Assembly (NCBI RefSeq): GCF_008831285.2 | Contig: NC_045140.1 | Coordinates: forward strand, 11,218,505 to 11,282,504 | Direction of reading: 5' to 3' | Source: Nymphaea colorata | Taxonomy: Eukaryota; Streptophyta; Magnoliopsida; Nymphaeales; Nymphaeaceae | DNA length: 64,000 nucleotides | Part shown: one piece after another, positions 47,175 through 58,381 of the stretch | How the letters are laid out: each line of letters begins with the position of its first letter | Position numbering within the stretch: the first letter of the stretch is position 1 | Made by a program: the position numbers and the translations under genes | Notes under the pieces: model-generated | Databases searched by the model: none | What the model was told of the DNA's origin: nothing | Seen by the model: the letters and a program-made list of their open reading frames with translations, nothing else

Positions 47175-47609
47175 GCACAAACGTATGCTTTAAAAGTAGT
47201 GAAAAATTAATACAGCTAGGATGGTCGAAGGCACGAGAATCTAGCTCTTTGCACTTACTATTCTAATGTATGTGAAGTCTTTTGAAGGATCTTGATCAAG
47301 GTTGGTTGTCAACCTTCTGATAATCTCTATTCTTATTTTATTGTTGAAAGACGTGTGGATTATTGGCGTTGATGTTAAAAACTGTCATAAAAGGTGCATT
47401 GGTACTATATTTTGTTGTACCATGACTTGTAGTGAGAGTATGTTTTTTGTTTGATGTTTTAGCAATACAAAATAAAAAAAAAATCCAGTCATAAAGGTAA
47501 TCGGCAGTTTTCAATGTGTGTGTGTGTGTGTGTAAAACATATAAAAGCTAAAACATTTTGGCCATCCAATATCCAGCACATAAACGCTGAAATTTTTTTG
47601 GCCATCCAT
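47175..47609. other. Spacer between two gypsy fragments, with a (GT)n run
   Basis: No coding content. A (GT)n microsatellite lies at about 47514-47533 and the phrase 'acattttggccatccaat...ttttttggccatccatc' repeats near 47550 and 47590. Confidence 0.5.
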
Positions 47610-49480
47610 CCATCCATCTTAATGTCTCACACACACTCTCTCTCTATATGATACATCATCAAATATTACCAAAACCAATCTCATAACAAAAAGATGGAAA
47701 ATGTGGTCCGTTAGGGCTTGAAAGGTGGCTGGCATATTTGTTAACCCAAAAGGTATTACCTTAAATTCGTAATGGCCCTCATGGGTTTGGAAAACTATCT
47801 TCAGAATGTCCACCTTGGTCATCCTACCTAGCCTAAAGATCTAGCTTGAAATATACTTCTGCCCCTTGCTGCTCGTCTAGCAATTCCTGTATAACTGGTA
47901 TAGGATACCGGTTCTTGATGATGATTGCATTAAGTGTCTTAAAATCTACACAAAACCTCCGTATTCTTTTTTTTCTTTTTTTTTTTACCAACAATGCTGG
48001 AGAAGGGTAAGGGCTTCGGTTGGGCTGGACCACTCCTTCTGACGACATACTTTTTATGAGTTTTTCTATCTCCCCTTTCTGAATGTGTCTGTACCTATAA
48101 GGTTTCAAATTGACTGGTCTAGACCCAGTTTCTAATTCAAATATGATGGTTAAATTCATGACTTGGGGGTAACCTTTTTGGAGTCTCAAAGACACCAGCA
48201 TATTCAGCCAAAACAGCACATAAGAAGGCTAGGGCTTCTAATTTGGATTTGCTCTACTGCTGTGGTTTGCTAGATTCAGCAAACATTAAGAGAAGATGCA
48301 GCCATTCCTCTCCATTTCTGATCTTCTTCATGTGTTTGTCCTCCTATCCACTAAAAATTATCGTCGGCTACGCCTGTATGCATTTTTCTCCATCTATCGC
48401 CTTAAACGTCATTGTTATGGTGGTGAAATCCCACCAAACCTTCCCCAGTTGCTTCAACCATTGCATTCATAAAACCAAATCAAGTCCTCCCATAGCTAGG
48501 GGAAATAATTGCACCACAAATCGTTGCTCTTGGATCTCAATTTCTTCTTGTGGGTAGCGTCTTTTACACCACAGCGAGCTGCCATTACCAACACTACTTT
48601 AAATTCTAGTTGCTCAATTATTTTACAGCCACATACCTTGGCAGTTTTTCTCCCCAATGAACCCGTGTCGACCAATATGCTGACAGTCCTCCCCTTTACT
48701 CGACCTTTAACTCCCATCATTTGGGGAACATTGTCTCCCACTAGGGCGTAAAGAGATATTTCTAATTAGCTCTTGTATACTGTCATCAGTCTCATGTTCT
48801 ATGCCCTCTTCTTCTCTCTCCTGAAAAGTGTCTTCAGACTCGTCTACTAAGTGCATGTGTAGCTTTTGACAAGCAAGCCCTGGGCCCCATTTCTTGTCAC
48901 GTTGAAAGCATAGTCCCTTCCTGCGTCGTTCTCTGATTTGCTCTGGACTGAGTCGCTTGACCAACACTTGTTTGTTCCCTACGCCTTTTCTAGGTGCTAG
49001 TTGACTGGACCTCACGCAGATCCCGTGTGACTGTGGGGTTTCTGTTTGTCAAATTTCTGTTGGTTCAACTCTCCCTCCAACCGTTGAGGAGTTTGCTCAC
49101 TTTTCCCTCTGCAATTCTTGCTAGCTTGAAGGCTTCTAGGAGACTTTAAGGTCTGGCTACTTGCACCTCAATGTGATACTCCTCCTTCAATCTCCCTCCG
49201 AAGGTGCCTACCAAGGCCGTGACAACCAACCAGTCACCATATTTGCTTACCTCCTCAAATTCTGCTTGATATTCCATCACCTTCCTTTTTTGTTTGATTT
49301 TAAACGATTCAATGTTATAATCTAAGTAAGGTGAGGGTTTGAATCCCACCTTGAGTGCCTCCATGAAAGCCCTCCACAGCGGCTTCCCTTGCACATGATG
49401 ATCCACCAGTACCAGTGTAGCGCTGGTCCCTTCAAGTGAATAATAGCATGCGAGACCCATGGGCCAAAGAGAGAAATTTT
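47610..49480 (-). mobile_element. Second Ty3/gypsy fragment: gag, protease, reverse transcriptase, truncated at both ends
   Basis: On the minus strand, gag appears at 49480-49146 (HLKGPALHWYWW, then FMEALKVGFKPSPYLDYNIE). A zinc-knuckle remnant at about 48920 (EQIRERRRKGLCFQRDKKWG) has lost its cysteines. The protease near 48700-48640 reads GRTVSILVDTGS. Reverse transcriptase spans 48130-47650 (RPVNLKPYRYRHIQKGEIEK, RRFCVDFKTLNAIIIKNRYP, then [20 protein letters not shown]) and ends near 47619 at [10 protein letters not shown], where the YxDD active site should be; it reads FDD. No LTR, integrase or RNase H is attached. It differs from the neighbouring chromovirus in sequence. Frame changes and stops make it dead. 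Confidence 0.85.
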
Positions 49481-51410
49481 ATAATATTGAAAATACCAAA
49501 ATAATATGTTGAAAAGATTGAAGATTTGATATTTAAAACAAGAAATATTGTCATTTGTAGGGATGTTTTCCTTGAATCTTAAGTAAGTTTCAAGATTTTG
49601 TCTTAAATTGATGATCACCTCATTATGGATTAATCTTGTCTTAAGCTTTTTAGAGATGTGCTTATGAGAATTCATGAGTTGCATAAGTGATTGTGTATGC
49701 ATGCTTACATATATTTTATATAAATAACAAAAAAAAGTATTCCTACCATAACATACATATCCAGAACAACGAAAAAAGAAAATTTTAATGAAAATTGATA
49801 GAGGTGAGTTTTCGTCTAGCAAGCCACTCAATGGTGTATTTGAAGATATAGGTGGGGCTAATGGGATACTAGAATAATGATTAAGAAAAATATGAAAGAT
49901 GAATTTCCAATTTGAAAAATCGAAAATGGCATCATCAATGCAAATTAACATGTTCATCAAGCGCGTTTGGGTGTTTCTCGAGTTGAACATGTCCCACCTT
50001 CAAAATGATAACTAGAAAATTAACCCACCCTCAAGCCATCAAAATATAAAATTAAATAGAGAAATGAAAAGTTAGATATACAATGAGAGAGCAAAAATAG
50101 GTAGAGAAAAATTAAAAGCAAGAAAGAGAAAAATGAAAATACATAGAGAGAACTAAAGATGAAAGAGGTAGAGAAAAAGAGAGATATTTGAAAGAAAAAG
50201 AATTAAATGAGAAAGAAATGAGAAGAATAAAATAAATAAAGAAGAAATAAATATGATGTATTAAAATAAGTGAAATATAAGTTAAAATGGCAAAGGAAAG
50301 TTAAGAATAAGAAAAATAAAATTAAAATGAAAAAGAAAGTCTAATTCTTTTTCCCGAAGGTTCCGTAGCTAAGGACAGAAAAGTACGAATGGAAGCAAAG
50401 GATGTAAAGGTTGAGGAGATGCAAATGCAACACTCAGGGTGTTCCAAGTCCCAGGTCAGCCCCTGACTCTGAGATAGATATCAGCATAGCTTCGTAATTC
50501 AACTTCTCGCACATCTGCTCTGAAAGCGAGAAAAAAAACTAGAAATAAAGAATAGATTACGATTACATTGTATCCAATATGAATCTCCTTTCAAAAGAGT
50601 CTTGACCTTTCAATAAGAATGAGTCCTGACCTTTTTGGTATGGATCAGAGCATTGAATTGCAATTAGTCCTCAGAGTGCATTTTTTTGCGCCTATTACCT
50701 GCTTCCCTGCCAGGAAAGTTAAGAATAACAGAAATAAAATTAAAATGAAAAAGAAAGATGAATAAAGAAGGAGAGAAAAAGTTAAAATGAAAAAAAAAGT
50801 TAAAATGAGAGAAAAATAAATTTAAAAGAGATAAACGAGTTAAACGAAATGAAGAATCTAGTTAAAATGATAACAAGATAAGTTAAAAAGAAATGGAAAA
50901 AGATCTTACGAAAAGTGTTTTCCTTGGTCATGCTCTCGAAGTTTCAAGGGATTCTCCTTAGCTCCGAAGAGACTCTAGACCCTCATCAGCTTGTTATGAA
51001 TAAAAGAGACAAGAAAATGGTAAAAAGAAAAATTATAAATACTTTTAATGAAAAAGATTTGTTGTAGAGGTGGCTCCTTACCTGGTTGATAGTGGCTTGA
51101 AGAGGTTGAAATGCTCCCCATGAGTCCATCACAAGCTACTCCAAAGTTACCTTTTGTTGGAAATGAATGTTTGGAGTTGAAAATTATGAGAGCCAAACAG
51201 GAAAAATTGAACAAGAAAATAAAGAGAAAAAGAAATCTAGAAGAAGAAGAGAAAGAACGTAAAAGATTGAAAAGATGAGAGAACATGTCTATAGAGGAAT
51301 GGGGTACAAAGGCATTGTGGTCCTTTTTTTTAAATGAAACTAGCTAATAATTAGTCATTATTAGCTTTAAAATAGATTAAAAAAACTAAAAGAGTCAAAT
51401 CTATCCAACA
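49481..51410. other. Purine-rich (plus strand) low-complexity DNA
   Basis: From about 50030 to 50340 and again from about 50710 to 51290 the plus strand is dominated by A and G (gagaaa, gaaaaa, agttaaaatga units). The 45-bp sequence starting ggaaagttaagaata occurs at 50295-50340 and 50713-50757. It flanks a 372-bp block of ordinary composition. No gene is seen on either strand. Confidence 0.6.
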
Positions 51411-51700
51411 TTAACTTGACTGGAGGGTTGACCGCGCCAGGGGCTAAGGCTGCCGACCCAAGACTTGCGCAGCCTAGGCCTGGCCCACTGCGAGGCCTAA
51501 ACAGGCCAAGCTGGCCCATGCTGGCCTATGCTAGCCAGCCGTAGGCTGGGCTTGGTCAGCTGGAGGCCTAGCTGGCCGCGCCGACCGGGATTGGCTGGCC
51601 AACGCCGTGTCTTGCATGCCAAGCCACGCAGGCCTGCTCGGGCCTGGATTGGCAAGACCAGCTTGGTCAGCCTGCCACCAGGTTAGCTGTGGGCCCCACA
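51411..51700. repeat. GC-rich block of ggcc/ctggcc/ggccta units
   Basis: This is a sharp island of high G+C in AT-rich surroundings. Short overlapping units such as ctggcc, ggccta and tggccg recur many times across about 280 bp. No frame gives a recognisable domain. It looks like a degenerate short-unit repeat. Confidence 0.7.
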
Positions 51701-53420
51701 AACTCTATTTTGGTATTTTTTTATGAAAAAGTAAGGCTATTTTTTTAAAAGAAATGATATTTCAAGAAAACCATGGGCATTTTGAGAAATTTAATGATAT
51801 TTTCGAAAAAACAAGGGTAATTTGGGAATCTTGAATTAAAAGTTTTTGGTATTTAAAAAATGATCATAATGTCATATATGTGACTTGTATTCAGGGATCT
51901 ACCTCTTGGATTTAGAGCTGGATCTGGATCAAAAGCATAGAATGGATCAAAAATAATATATTTAAATTTGGATCTCAAATTTGAATCTAAAAATCATATT
52001 TAGTTCTAAATCTCAGATTTAGATTTAGATTGAGGTGAAAACATAGAATTGGATGTATAATATGAATTCGAAACCGAACAAGGATATGGATCTAGACTTT
52101 GGATAGTTCAGATGGGTCTGAATTGATATAAAATGGGATCAAACTAGTCCATAATTGAGAATTGGATCAAGGTCTAGATCTAAAGTTTTTTTGTAGATCC
52201 AATTTTAGAATTTAGATTTGGATATTGATTTATTTTGTATGTGGTTTGGATTTTGGGATCTATTTTCGATCCGGGGCTAATATTTGGATCTAGGGATTTG
52301 TTTTAAGTTTCTATATGAATTTTTAAACTAGATCCCAGTTTGAATGATAGAATAAGTCTAAATTGAGATTGAGCTTTGTGTCCAAAGTCTGAAATTAGAT
52401 CCAAATAGGTTCTAAATATGGTTGACAGTCAAATAAAAGAAGAAATTGGCCATAATGAAGAAAAATTGCAGTGTTTGAAGTCGAAAATCCTTGAAGGTTG
52501 TCATAAAGTTGTCAATAAATGTTCAAAAAATGCTAAATATAGAATTTTGAAAAATTAGGGGTGATTACACCAACTTAATGTACTTTCTACCATGCATGTC
52601 TGATTTATCTGATATTCACATATTTGGATTTCAATTCAAATTCAAATATGGATTTCTACTTAGCACACCACTCGTCCTTGTGATGTCTAACAAATAGAAG
52701 CAAACCCGGATAAGTGATTGGCAACTCCTTGCAATTCCAACCCAGAACCTAATTGAGAATATTATTATGGTTTTTCTTGAGATGAAGGGGAATAATGGTC
52801 GACTTTTCCTCATTTAGCCTCAAACGCTGTCCCAAATCTAAACTAGTTAAGTGATGGCTGCTTCTCTTTTCATTAAGAAGTTGGTACCTACAAGAATCCA
52901 GTGAATGGCCCAACCAACCACATGTGGAAGACAATAAAGGTAATTGTTTGAACAACCATTTTCATTATTGTTACTTTAGAAAATGAATTATTAAATACAC
53001 TATTTTATATGTAACTTGATTTTATTTTACGTATTTTTGTTTATTTTTTTATACGACCTTGAATTTTTTATCATCGTAACTGTCTAGGCAATCCCAATAA
53101 AATATGATTACCACATAAAATATTTTACCATGTAAATGTTTATTTTTAAATATTTAATTGTTAGAGTTCCAAAAAACATGTGTGTGTGTTAGTCTTTAAG
53201 CTTCAACAATTTGTTTTGAAAACAAAAAATAACACAAATGGAAGGATAAAAGGGTTGGGACGTGTAGAGAGACTAGAGAGAACCGTGTATAAAGAGTAAG
53301 AGAGAGAAAAAAAAAGAGAGTAACTTGTACTGAGAATGAGTCTTTTCTTTCCATCGCAATCTCTCCATTTTTTGAATGGATTGAAAATGCATTAGTTTCT
53401 CATTTCATCTCCTTTTTCTT
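51701..53420. other. AT-rich DNA with a degenerate ggatct/gatttaga-type repeat
   Basis: From about 51890 to 52420 the phrases gatctagat, ggatctgg and gatttagat recur irregularly, as if from an old short-unit tandem repeat. The rest is plain AT-rich DNA. No ORF with a domain is seen. Confidence 0.45.
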
Positions 53421-53588
53421 TTAGATCTAAATATGATTTTGACTTTGGACTTTCTCCATTCCTTTCCCTCCTCTTTAAGTGGTCATCCAAACACAAGAGG
53501 TTCTATCATTTCTATTCCTTTGCCTTCAACCGAACAGGGTGTAGTTAGTAAAAGAAAAAACTTGGCTGTAGGCATCTATCACAGCCAT

Positions 53589-53880
53589 GGTAGCTTCCAC
53601 AACTGGCTTAGCTCATGCAAAGGAGGTGGACAAAGATCAATGCAGGTCAGCCGGTAAGAACGTACGTCGCAAATCCCTCCTTGGAGACCAGTTCTGAGAA
53701 GAAGCTTATCCGATATGTTTCGCGTAGGTTGTGATGGTCCAAGATCTTGGAGTTGATTGACAATGAGATGAAGCAGCGCTCTGACTTGGGTCGAGATAAC
53801 ATGTGGATAACCCGACCGCTAGACTCTGTTTCTTTGGTTAAGGGAAAGCAAGTTACAGTAGGTAAAAGATACGCACTTTA
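53589..53880 (+). pseudogene. Unrecognised ORF-like stretch interrupted by one stop and a frame change
   Basis: The plus strand reads MVASTTGLAHAKEVDKDQ from 53589, with a good donor (cagccg|gtaaga) at about 53653. A second frame then reads VANPSLETSSEKKLIRYVSR, is cut by a TGA, and continues SKILELIDNEMKQRSDLGRD, then NMWITRPLDSVSLVKGKQV, to a stop at 53880. The composition is protein-like, with charged and hydrophobic residues alternating. I do not recognise the family. It could be a decayed exon or part of a transposon. Confidence 0.3.
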
Positions 53881-53937
53881 GAAGGCAGTGAAGACTGCAA
53901 CTTCAGCAAATAAAACAAGCCTTATGCGAAAGGTTTT

Positions 53938-54805
53938 TTTTTTTTTTTTTTTTCCTTTCCCTCCAGAAAGGCAACGAACATTTTTTAGACCGACCTCTGG
54001 AAAGCCCACAGAATTAGTAAGGTCTAGTCAGAACTTCACATAATAATACGACAAATAATATCTAAGAGAGAATCATCCTCTTTTCTTTTTTTAATTTCTG
54101 GCTTTTTTTTCTCTTTATTGAATGATCCCATTCCAACGGCAAGTCAAGCAGACAGCATTCTGCGTACCAGCAGCAAAATGATACTTGTACGACTCACAAA
54201 CTAGGAACGGTCATATTAACTGCAAATCATGTAAGTTACCCTGGGAAATTTTTGACAGCCTGAAAGACTGAAGTCAACGACACTTTTCCAGAATCCATTC
54301 AGATAAAACAGGCTAATGAACCATTGTCAACAAAAGAAAGCTAAAACACATTAGAAAATGAGGCACATCTTCATCTGGAACAAGATAATGCAACTCATAA
54401 ATCCATAAAATTTCTCAAGTCTCTAAAGCTCCGCACTCTTGATATTTTTTGAACTTTGTACAATCCTTTTTCTAGCTTATTCATAAGGTTTTCATCTGGC
54501 CAAAGGTAGTCATAGAAAAGTAAAAAGAGAGTAAAAAAAGCAGAAGTGCTAGAAAGAGAAATCCTAGGAGGATCCACTTGGCTGACACTGAAGCACCTCT
54601 TCCCGTGACACCTAGAAAAGAATATTTACACCCATGAACATCAGCAGCAGAACCCATCTCGCTTCTACGACCACCTAACTACTCTTCATTCTGCAACTAA
54701 AACAGAACGTAGCTAGCTTGCTATCTAGTACTAAAATTGCCATTCTTCAAACATTATTTTTGTACACACAGAACAACACCAACAGACCTTCTGCGGGTCT
54801 CTCTC
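53938..54805 (-). other. 3' flank of the PI4K gamma gene
   Basis: This contains the expected 3'UTR region of the minus-strand PI4K gamma gene. A pure T run lies at about 53935-53954. The minus ORF at 54577-54395 and an overlapping frame (SAKWILLGFLFLALLLFLLS) are hydrophobic. An acceptor-like tttctag precedes them at about 54614, but I cannot tie them to a gene. Confidence 0.35.
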
Positions 54806-56767
54806 TCAAAACTGGCAGGAAGTACCCAGCCTATGCCTCTGGTTCATGCTCATATCCTTCCTATTTGCAAAAGCATCATTTAGTAGCCCCTTGAACTTGC
54901 GTAGGAATGCCCCCCACTCCTGTGAACTCATATCCGAAAGTTTTACAAAGCTTGCCCCAGCTTGGACCTGTTCCTCTGCACTTCTTCTGTTCATACCAGA
55001 AGAGGAGCAGTCTCCTCGAACACCTCCATGACGCTGATGCTTACCAGTGATGCCAATGCATTTGAAGGATGTTGAGAGTTTATGGACAGCAGATTTTTGT
55101 CCGGAAACTGTTGCCGATTCTTCTACTTCAGCCTCCATTTCGTCCTCCTCTGGGCTCTCGTCCAACTTTGACAGAGGGCTCCGGCGACTTCCACCTTTTG
55201 GAGAGACAAAACTTGAAGGCGGAAAATGTTTGAATCCAATGTTCAAGCTAGGAACAGAGAAAGAACCAATTCGTGTTTCGTTCCGATAGTTAACTTTTGA
55301 CTGTTTTGTCTGACTGAAGTCCTCTTCACAGTCAATATGGAACTGAAATTGTTCTAAGTCATTCTCTGAACCATCTTCTTCTTCTTCTTCTTCATCAACT
55401 TCATCAGATAATGACTCCTCATCCACAAGCCTTCTTGCTTCAACGCAGACTAACTCAAGTTCACTAGGCTCTTCTTCCATCCCATGAAACTCACGGCTCA
55501 TCATGCCACCTATCTCTGAAAGGCTTAGCCCAAAAGCTGCTGCTTCCTTCAAGAAAATGGTGCATAGAATGAGAACACGTAAGCATGCCTCCCGAAACAT
55601 TGGCAATTCTGCTTTGAGCAGCTCTGCATCCTTTATTGGGTCAAGCCTTTCTATGTACTTAAGCTCATCATCTGAAAATGGAATTGATGCCTGAGGCCAA
55701 TGCAGCCATTCAAAATATGGATCTTCCAGGTCCTCAGGAAGGCACATCCCATGATCAATTGGGATGAGTTCTACCTGTCCAAACCTTCCAACATTATCAA
55801 GTTTTTTCACCAATAGATTACCTGCATGTCTATCTGTATTTAAGATTCTGATATCCAATATCCCAATCCTATGCACAGCAGAAACAGGGAAACTAGATGT
55901 CCCGTAGTCGCCTGCATCAAAATCATGGGGTATAAACTGCTGGAAAGAAGCAATCTTGCTAACCTGCCTTCTGTTCTGGATTCGGTTGCTGTCAACACCT
56001 TCATTGATGCAGAAAACTGAATGAGTAGCCTTCACAAGCACAGTAGGTGGAACGTTTGCAAAATTGTCATAATCAAGAAGATAAGCCGCAACTTCTCGCA
56101 TCCCCGTCTCACCCACTCTCACAGACCTCTTTAGACCTGGCTGACCAAGAGCTTTACCAACAAAACCTTTCGGGTTATTGGGAGCAAAGGGTTCTTCATC
56201 AGTTGGTTTCACAATAGCAACACGTTCACCTTTAGGGTTTCTGAAATAGTAAGCACCACCAAGGCCACCATTGGCAGGAATTGGATCTATCCCATTTTTT
56301 ATTGCCACGATGGCCTCCTTAACCAACTGTTTGGTTTTGGAGCATTTTTCAGCACAGCACAGTATCTCAATGGGACCACTTCGATCTCTGTGTTGGAGAT
56401 CCCTACCAGTGGGTGACAGACAGGGCATAGAAGAGCTCCTATGCATGACATTCTTTGTCAGTCGCAGTGCAACATCATTTCTTACAGCACTGAGATCATT
56501 TTTTAATATAAGATCTCCAAATGTGAGCGAGCTCTCTTCTGTTGGCACATGCAGAGCTAACTGCAATTTCCTCTTCACAGTGTGGGCATTATCACCTCTC
56601 TCCAGTTCAATTCCTAAAACAGATCCAGTGTCAGTTTGAACAAACACACGCCTCCGCCCAGCCGGCTTCCTTTCACTTTGTTTGCCATGGTATTCACCGC
56701 CGAGAGGACTCTTGAGGACTGCAACTGCCATTTGGGTCTGAACAGGACTCTCTAAATTAGGAGACAT
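54806..56767 (-). CDS. PI4KG7-like: Phosphatidylinositol 4-kinase gamma (ubiquitin-like-domain kinase, PI4Kγ5/7 type)
   Basis: A single coding exon encodes 653 aa. A ubiquitin-like domain spans residues about 39-107 (RRVFVQTDTGSVLG to ALRLTKN). A Ser-rich linker carries SSSMPCLSPTGRD. The PI3/4-kinase catalytic domain runs about 165-430, with GGLGGAYYFRN, the ATP-site lysine region RVAIVKPTDEEPF (182-194), the catalytic loop LNTDRHAGNLLV (309-320) and IPIDHG (335-340), the metal-binding DFG equivalent. An acidic run (DEEEEEEDGSEND) lies at 458-470 and the C-terminus is RLGTSCQF. Length, order and both termini match plant PI4K gamma proteins. These are type II-like PI4-kinase homologues; some plant members are reported to phosphorylate proteins, so lipid-kinase activity is not certain. 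The start MSPNLESPVQTQMAVAV is the conserved family start. The frame is intact. Confidence 0.97.
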   Translation of the reverse strand: MSPNLESPVQTQMAVAVLKSPLGGEYHGKQSERKPAGRRRVFVQTDTGSVLGIELERGDNAHTVKRKLQLALHVPTEESSLTFGDLILKNDLSAVRNDVALRLTKNVMHRSSSMPCLSPTGRDLQHRDRSGPIEILCCAEKCSKTKQLVKEAIVAIKNGIDPIPANGGLGGAYYFRNPKGERVAIVKPTDEEPFAPNNPKGFVGKALGQPGLKRSVRVGETGMREVAAYLLDYDNFANVPPTVLVKATHSVFCINEGVDSNRIQNRRQVSKIASFQQFIPHDFDAGDYGTSSFPVSAVHRIGILDIRILNTDRHAGNLLVKKLDNVGRFGQVELIPIDHGMCLPEDLEDPYFEWLHWPQASIPFSDDELKYIERLDPIKDAELLKAELPMFREACLRVLILCTIFLKEAAAFGLSLSEIGGMMSREFHGMEEEPSELELVCVEARRLVDEESLSDEVDEEEEEEDGSENDLEQFQFHIDCEEDFSQTKQSKVNYRNETRIGSFSVPSLNIGFKHFPPSSFVSPKGGSRRSPLSKLDESPEEDEMEAEVEESATVSGQKSAVHKLSTSFKCIGITGKHQRHGGVRGDCSSSGMNRRSAEEQVQAGASFVKLSDMSSQEWGAFLRKFKGLLNDAFANRKDMSMNQRHRLGTSCQF

Positions 56768-56895
56768 AGAAAGCAGAAAACCCTCTCACCAGAAGAGAAG
56801 TCACCAACAAAAGGTTTTGCTCCCAGTTGGGTGCTGCACTCCAATGTTGGCCCTACTTCACTGAGGGAAGGACGGATGGTTGCAGAAATGAACAT
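56752..56895 (-). promoter_or_regulatory. Upstream ORF overlapping the PI4K gamma start codon
   Basis: In the predicted 5' leader an ATG at 56895 opens a 47-codon frame (starting MFISATIRPSLSEVGPT). It ends at a TAG at 56754-56752, 13-15 bases inside the main coding sequence, in a different frame from the main ATG at 56767. If transcribed, ribosomes starting here would pass the main start. Overlapping uORFs usually lower translation of the main protein. It depends on the leader structure proposed for this gene. Confidence 0.55.
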
Positions 56896-56941
56896 GAAGT
56901 AGATCTCACAGTTGGTACTTGCTATCCTCCCGTGCAAACCA

Positions 56942-58336
56942 CTAAAATATCAAAGTAGATACCGAAAGGAAGAGAAATCTTGCTACATTGCAGAGGCCAT
57001 TTCACTACTTAAGAGGCCTGGCTTTCATTTTCCATTCCCATTTATGCATCAGAAGAAGTAGCTCTAAAGCCTGTAAGAATATTTACACACATAAGAAGTA
57101 TTAATTTTCCGAAATAATAAAAAATTCAGACCTGATGAGCCTTACAGGAAAAAAAACAACTAAATGAAGCTGAAAATAGAAATAACCTCATCATCAAATG
57201 TGAAGGACTTCTGCAACACTTACAATGAAGCAAAACAAGACCAGAAAGAATTTTCAAGATGAATATATGTGTCATTCCTCATTGAAGATCCCTAGAATTT
57301 AATTAATGTTGCAGCTTAATTACATTTACTTTTGCATCCAACTGTATTGCTGCAACAATTGATACAGGTCTCATGCATCATCGTTACCGATGTTGGGTCA
57401 AGCAAGCATTCTTTGCTTGAACACACATCACAAGCAAGAAACAGAAACCACAGGTGCATCTATTTGCCAAGAAGAGACCCAACCTCTGACTCCATTCTGA
57501 ATCTCTGATATTACCAGCAAATACTACGGCAAGAGGTGACTACTTCTATCATACCAAAATTAGAGACGTCCTACTCTAATGCATAAGGTGCAGAAAGATG
57601 CCTGCCTTCTTCAGTCAAAGGTAGGAAGTTGAAAGTAATACCGAAACATAACAGGTGGTGTCTTTTCTAATAGGTAAATGCAGAAAATGCCCAATTTTTG
57701 GTAGCAACATCAAGTACCATTTCCTGTGAAGTGTGAACTTTTACTCAGGAATAAAAAATTAGAGATGAATATGCGTAATCTAAGCTTTAGAAACCTTTTT
57801 GGATGAATGTCACAATGCAAGCATATTACAAAAAGATTTCAGTACTTTCCACTTGTCTCCATGTTGACAACCTCAACTTCACCCAATAACTTATGACTTA
57901 GATATAGTGCAACTGCCTTATTACTGATCCAGGATAAGTTGGATAAGTTGAATACGTTTCAGTCATAGTCAAAACATACCCTGTCTGGCTATGCATAAAT
58001 AGCTTCTTCACAAGTCTTCATGTTTAAACAAGCTTTGGCAAGCAGAAACAAGACTGATGTCTGCAAAAACGTAGGGCACCTTTTGTTTCATTTTCATTTC
58101 CATTTCCATTTATCTGCTCTGAATCCATCGCCATCACCACCAACCCTCCTTTTATAGCACACGTCTAAGGTATTCAAACTGTGTGACATTAAATTTTGAC
58201 AAAGTGTGTTCTCCTTGCTATAAAGCTTCGATGACTGACCTTGTCAAGGACTCAAAGGGCAGCGCAGGGGATGGGTAACGTCTCTATTGCTGATAGATTT
58301 CCACAAAGAGCTTTGGAAATGGTGAGTGTGCACATG

Positions 58337-58381
<45 letters not shown>

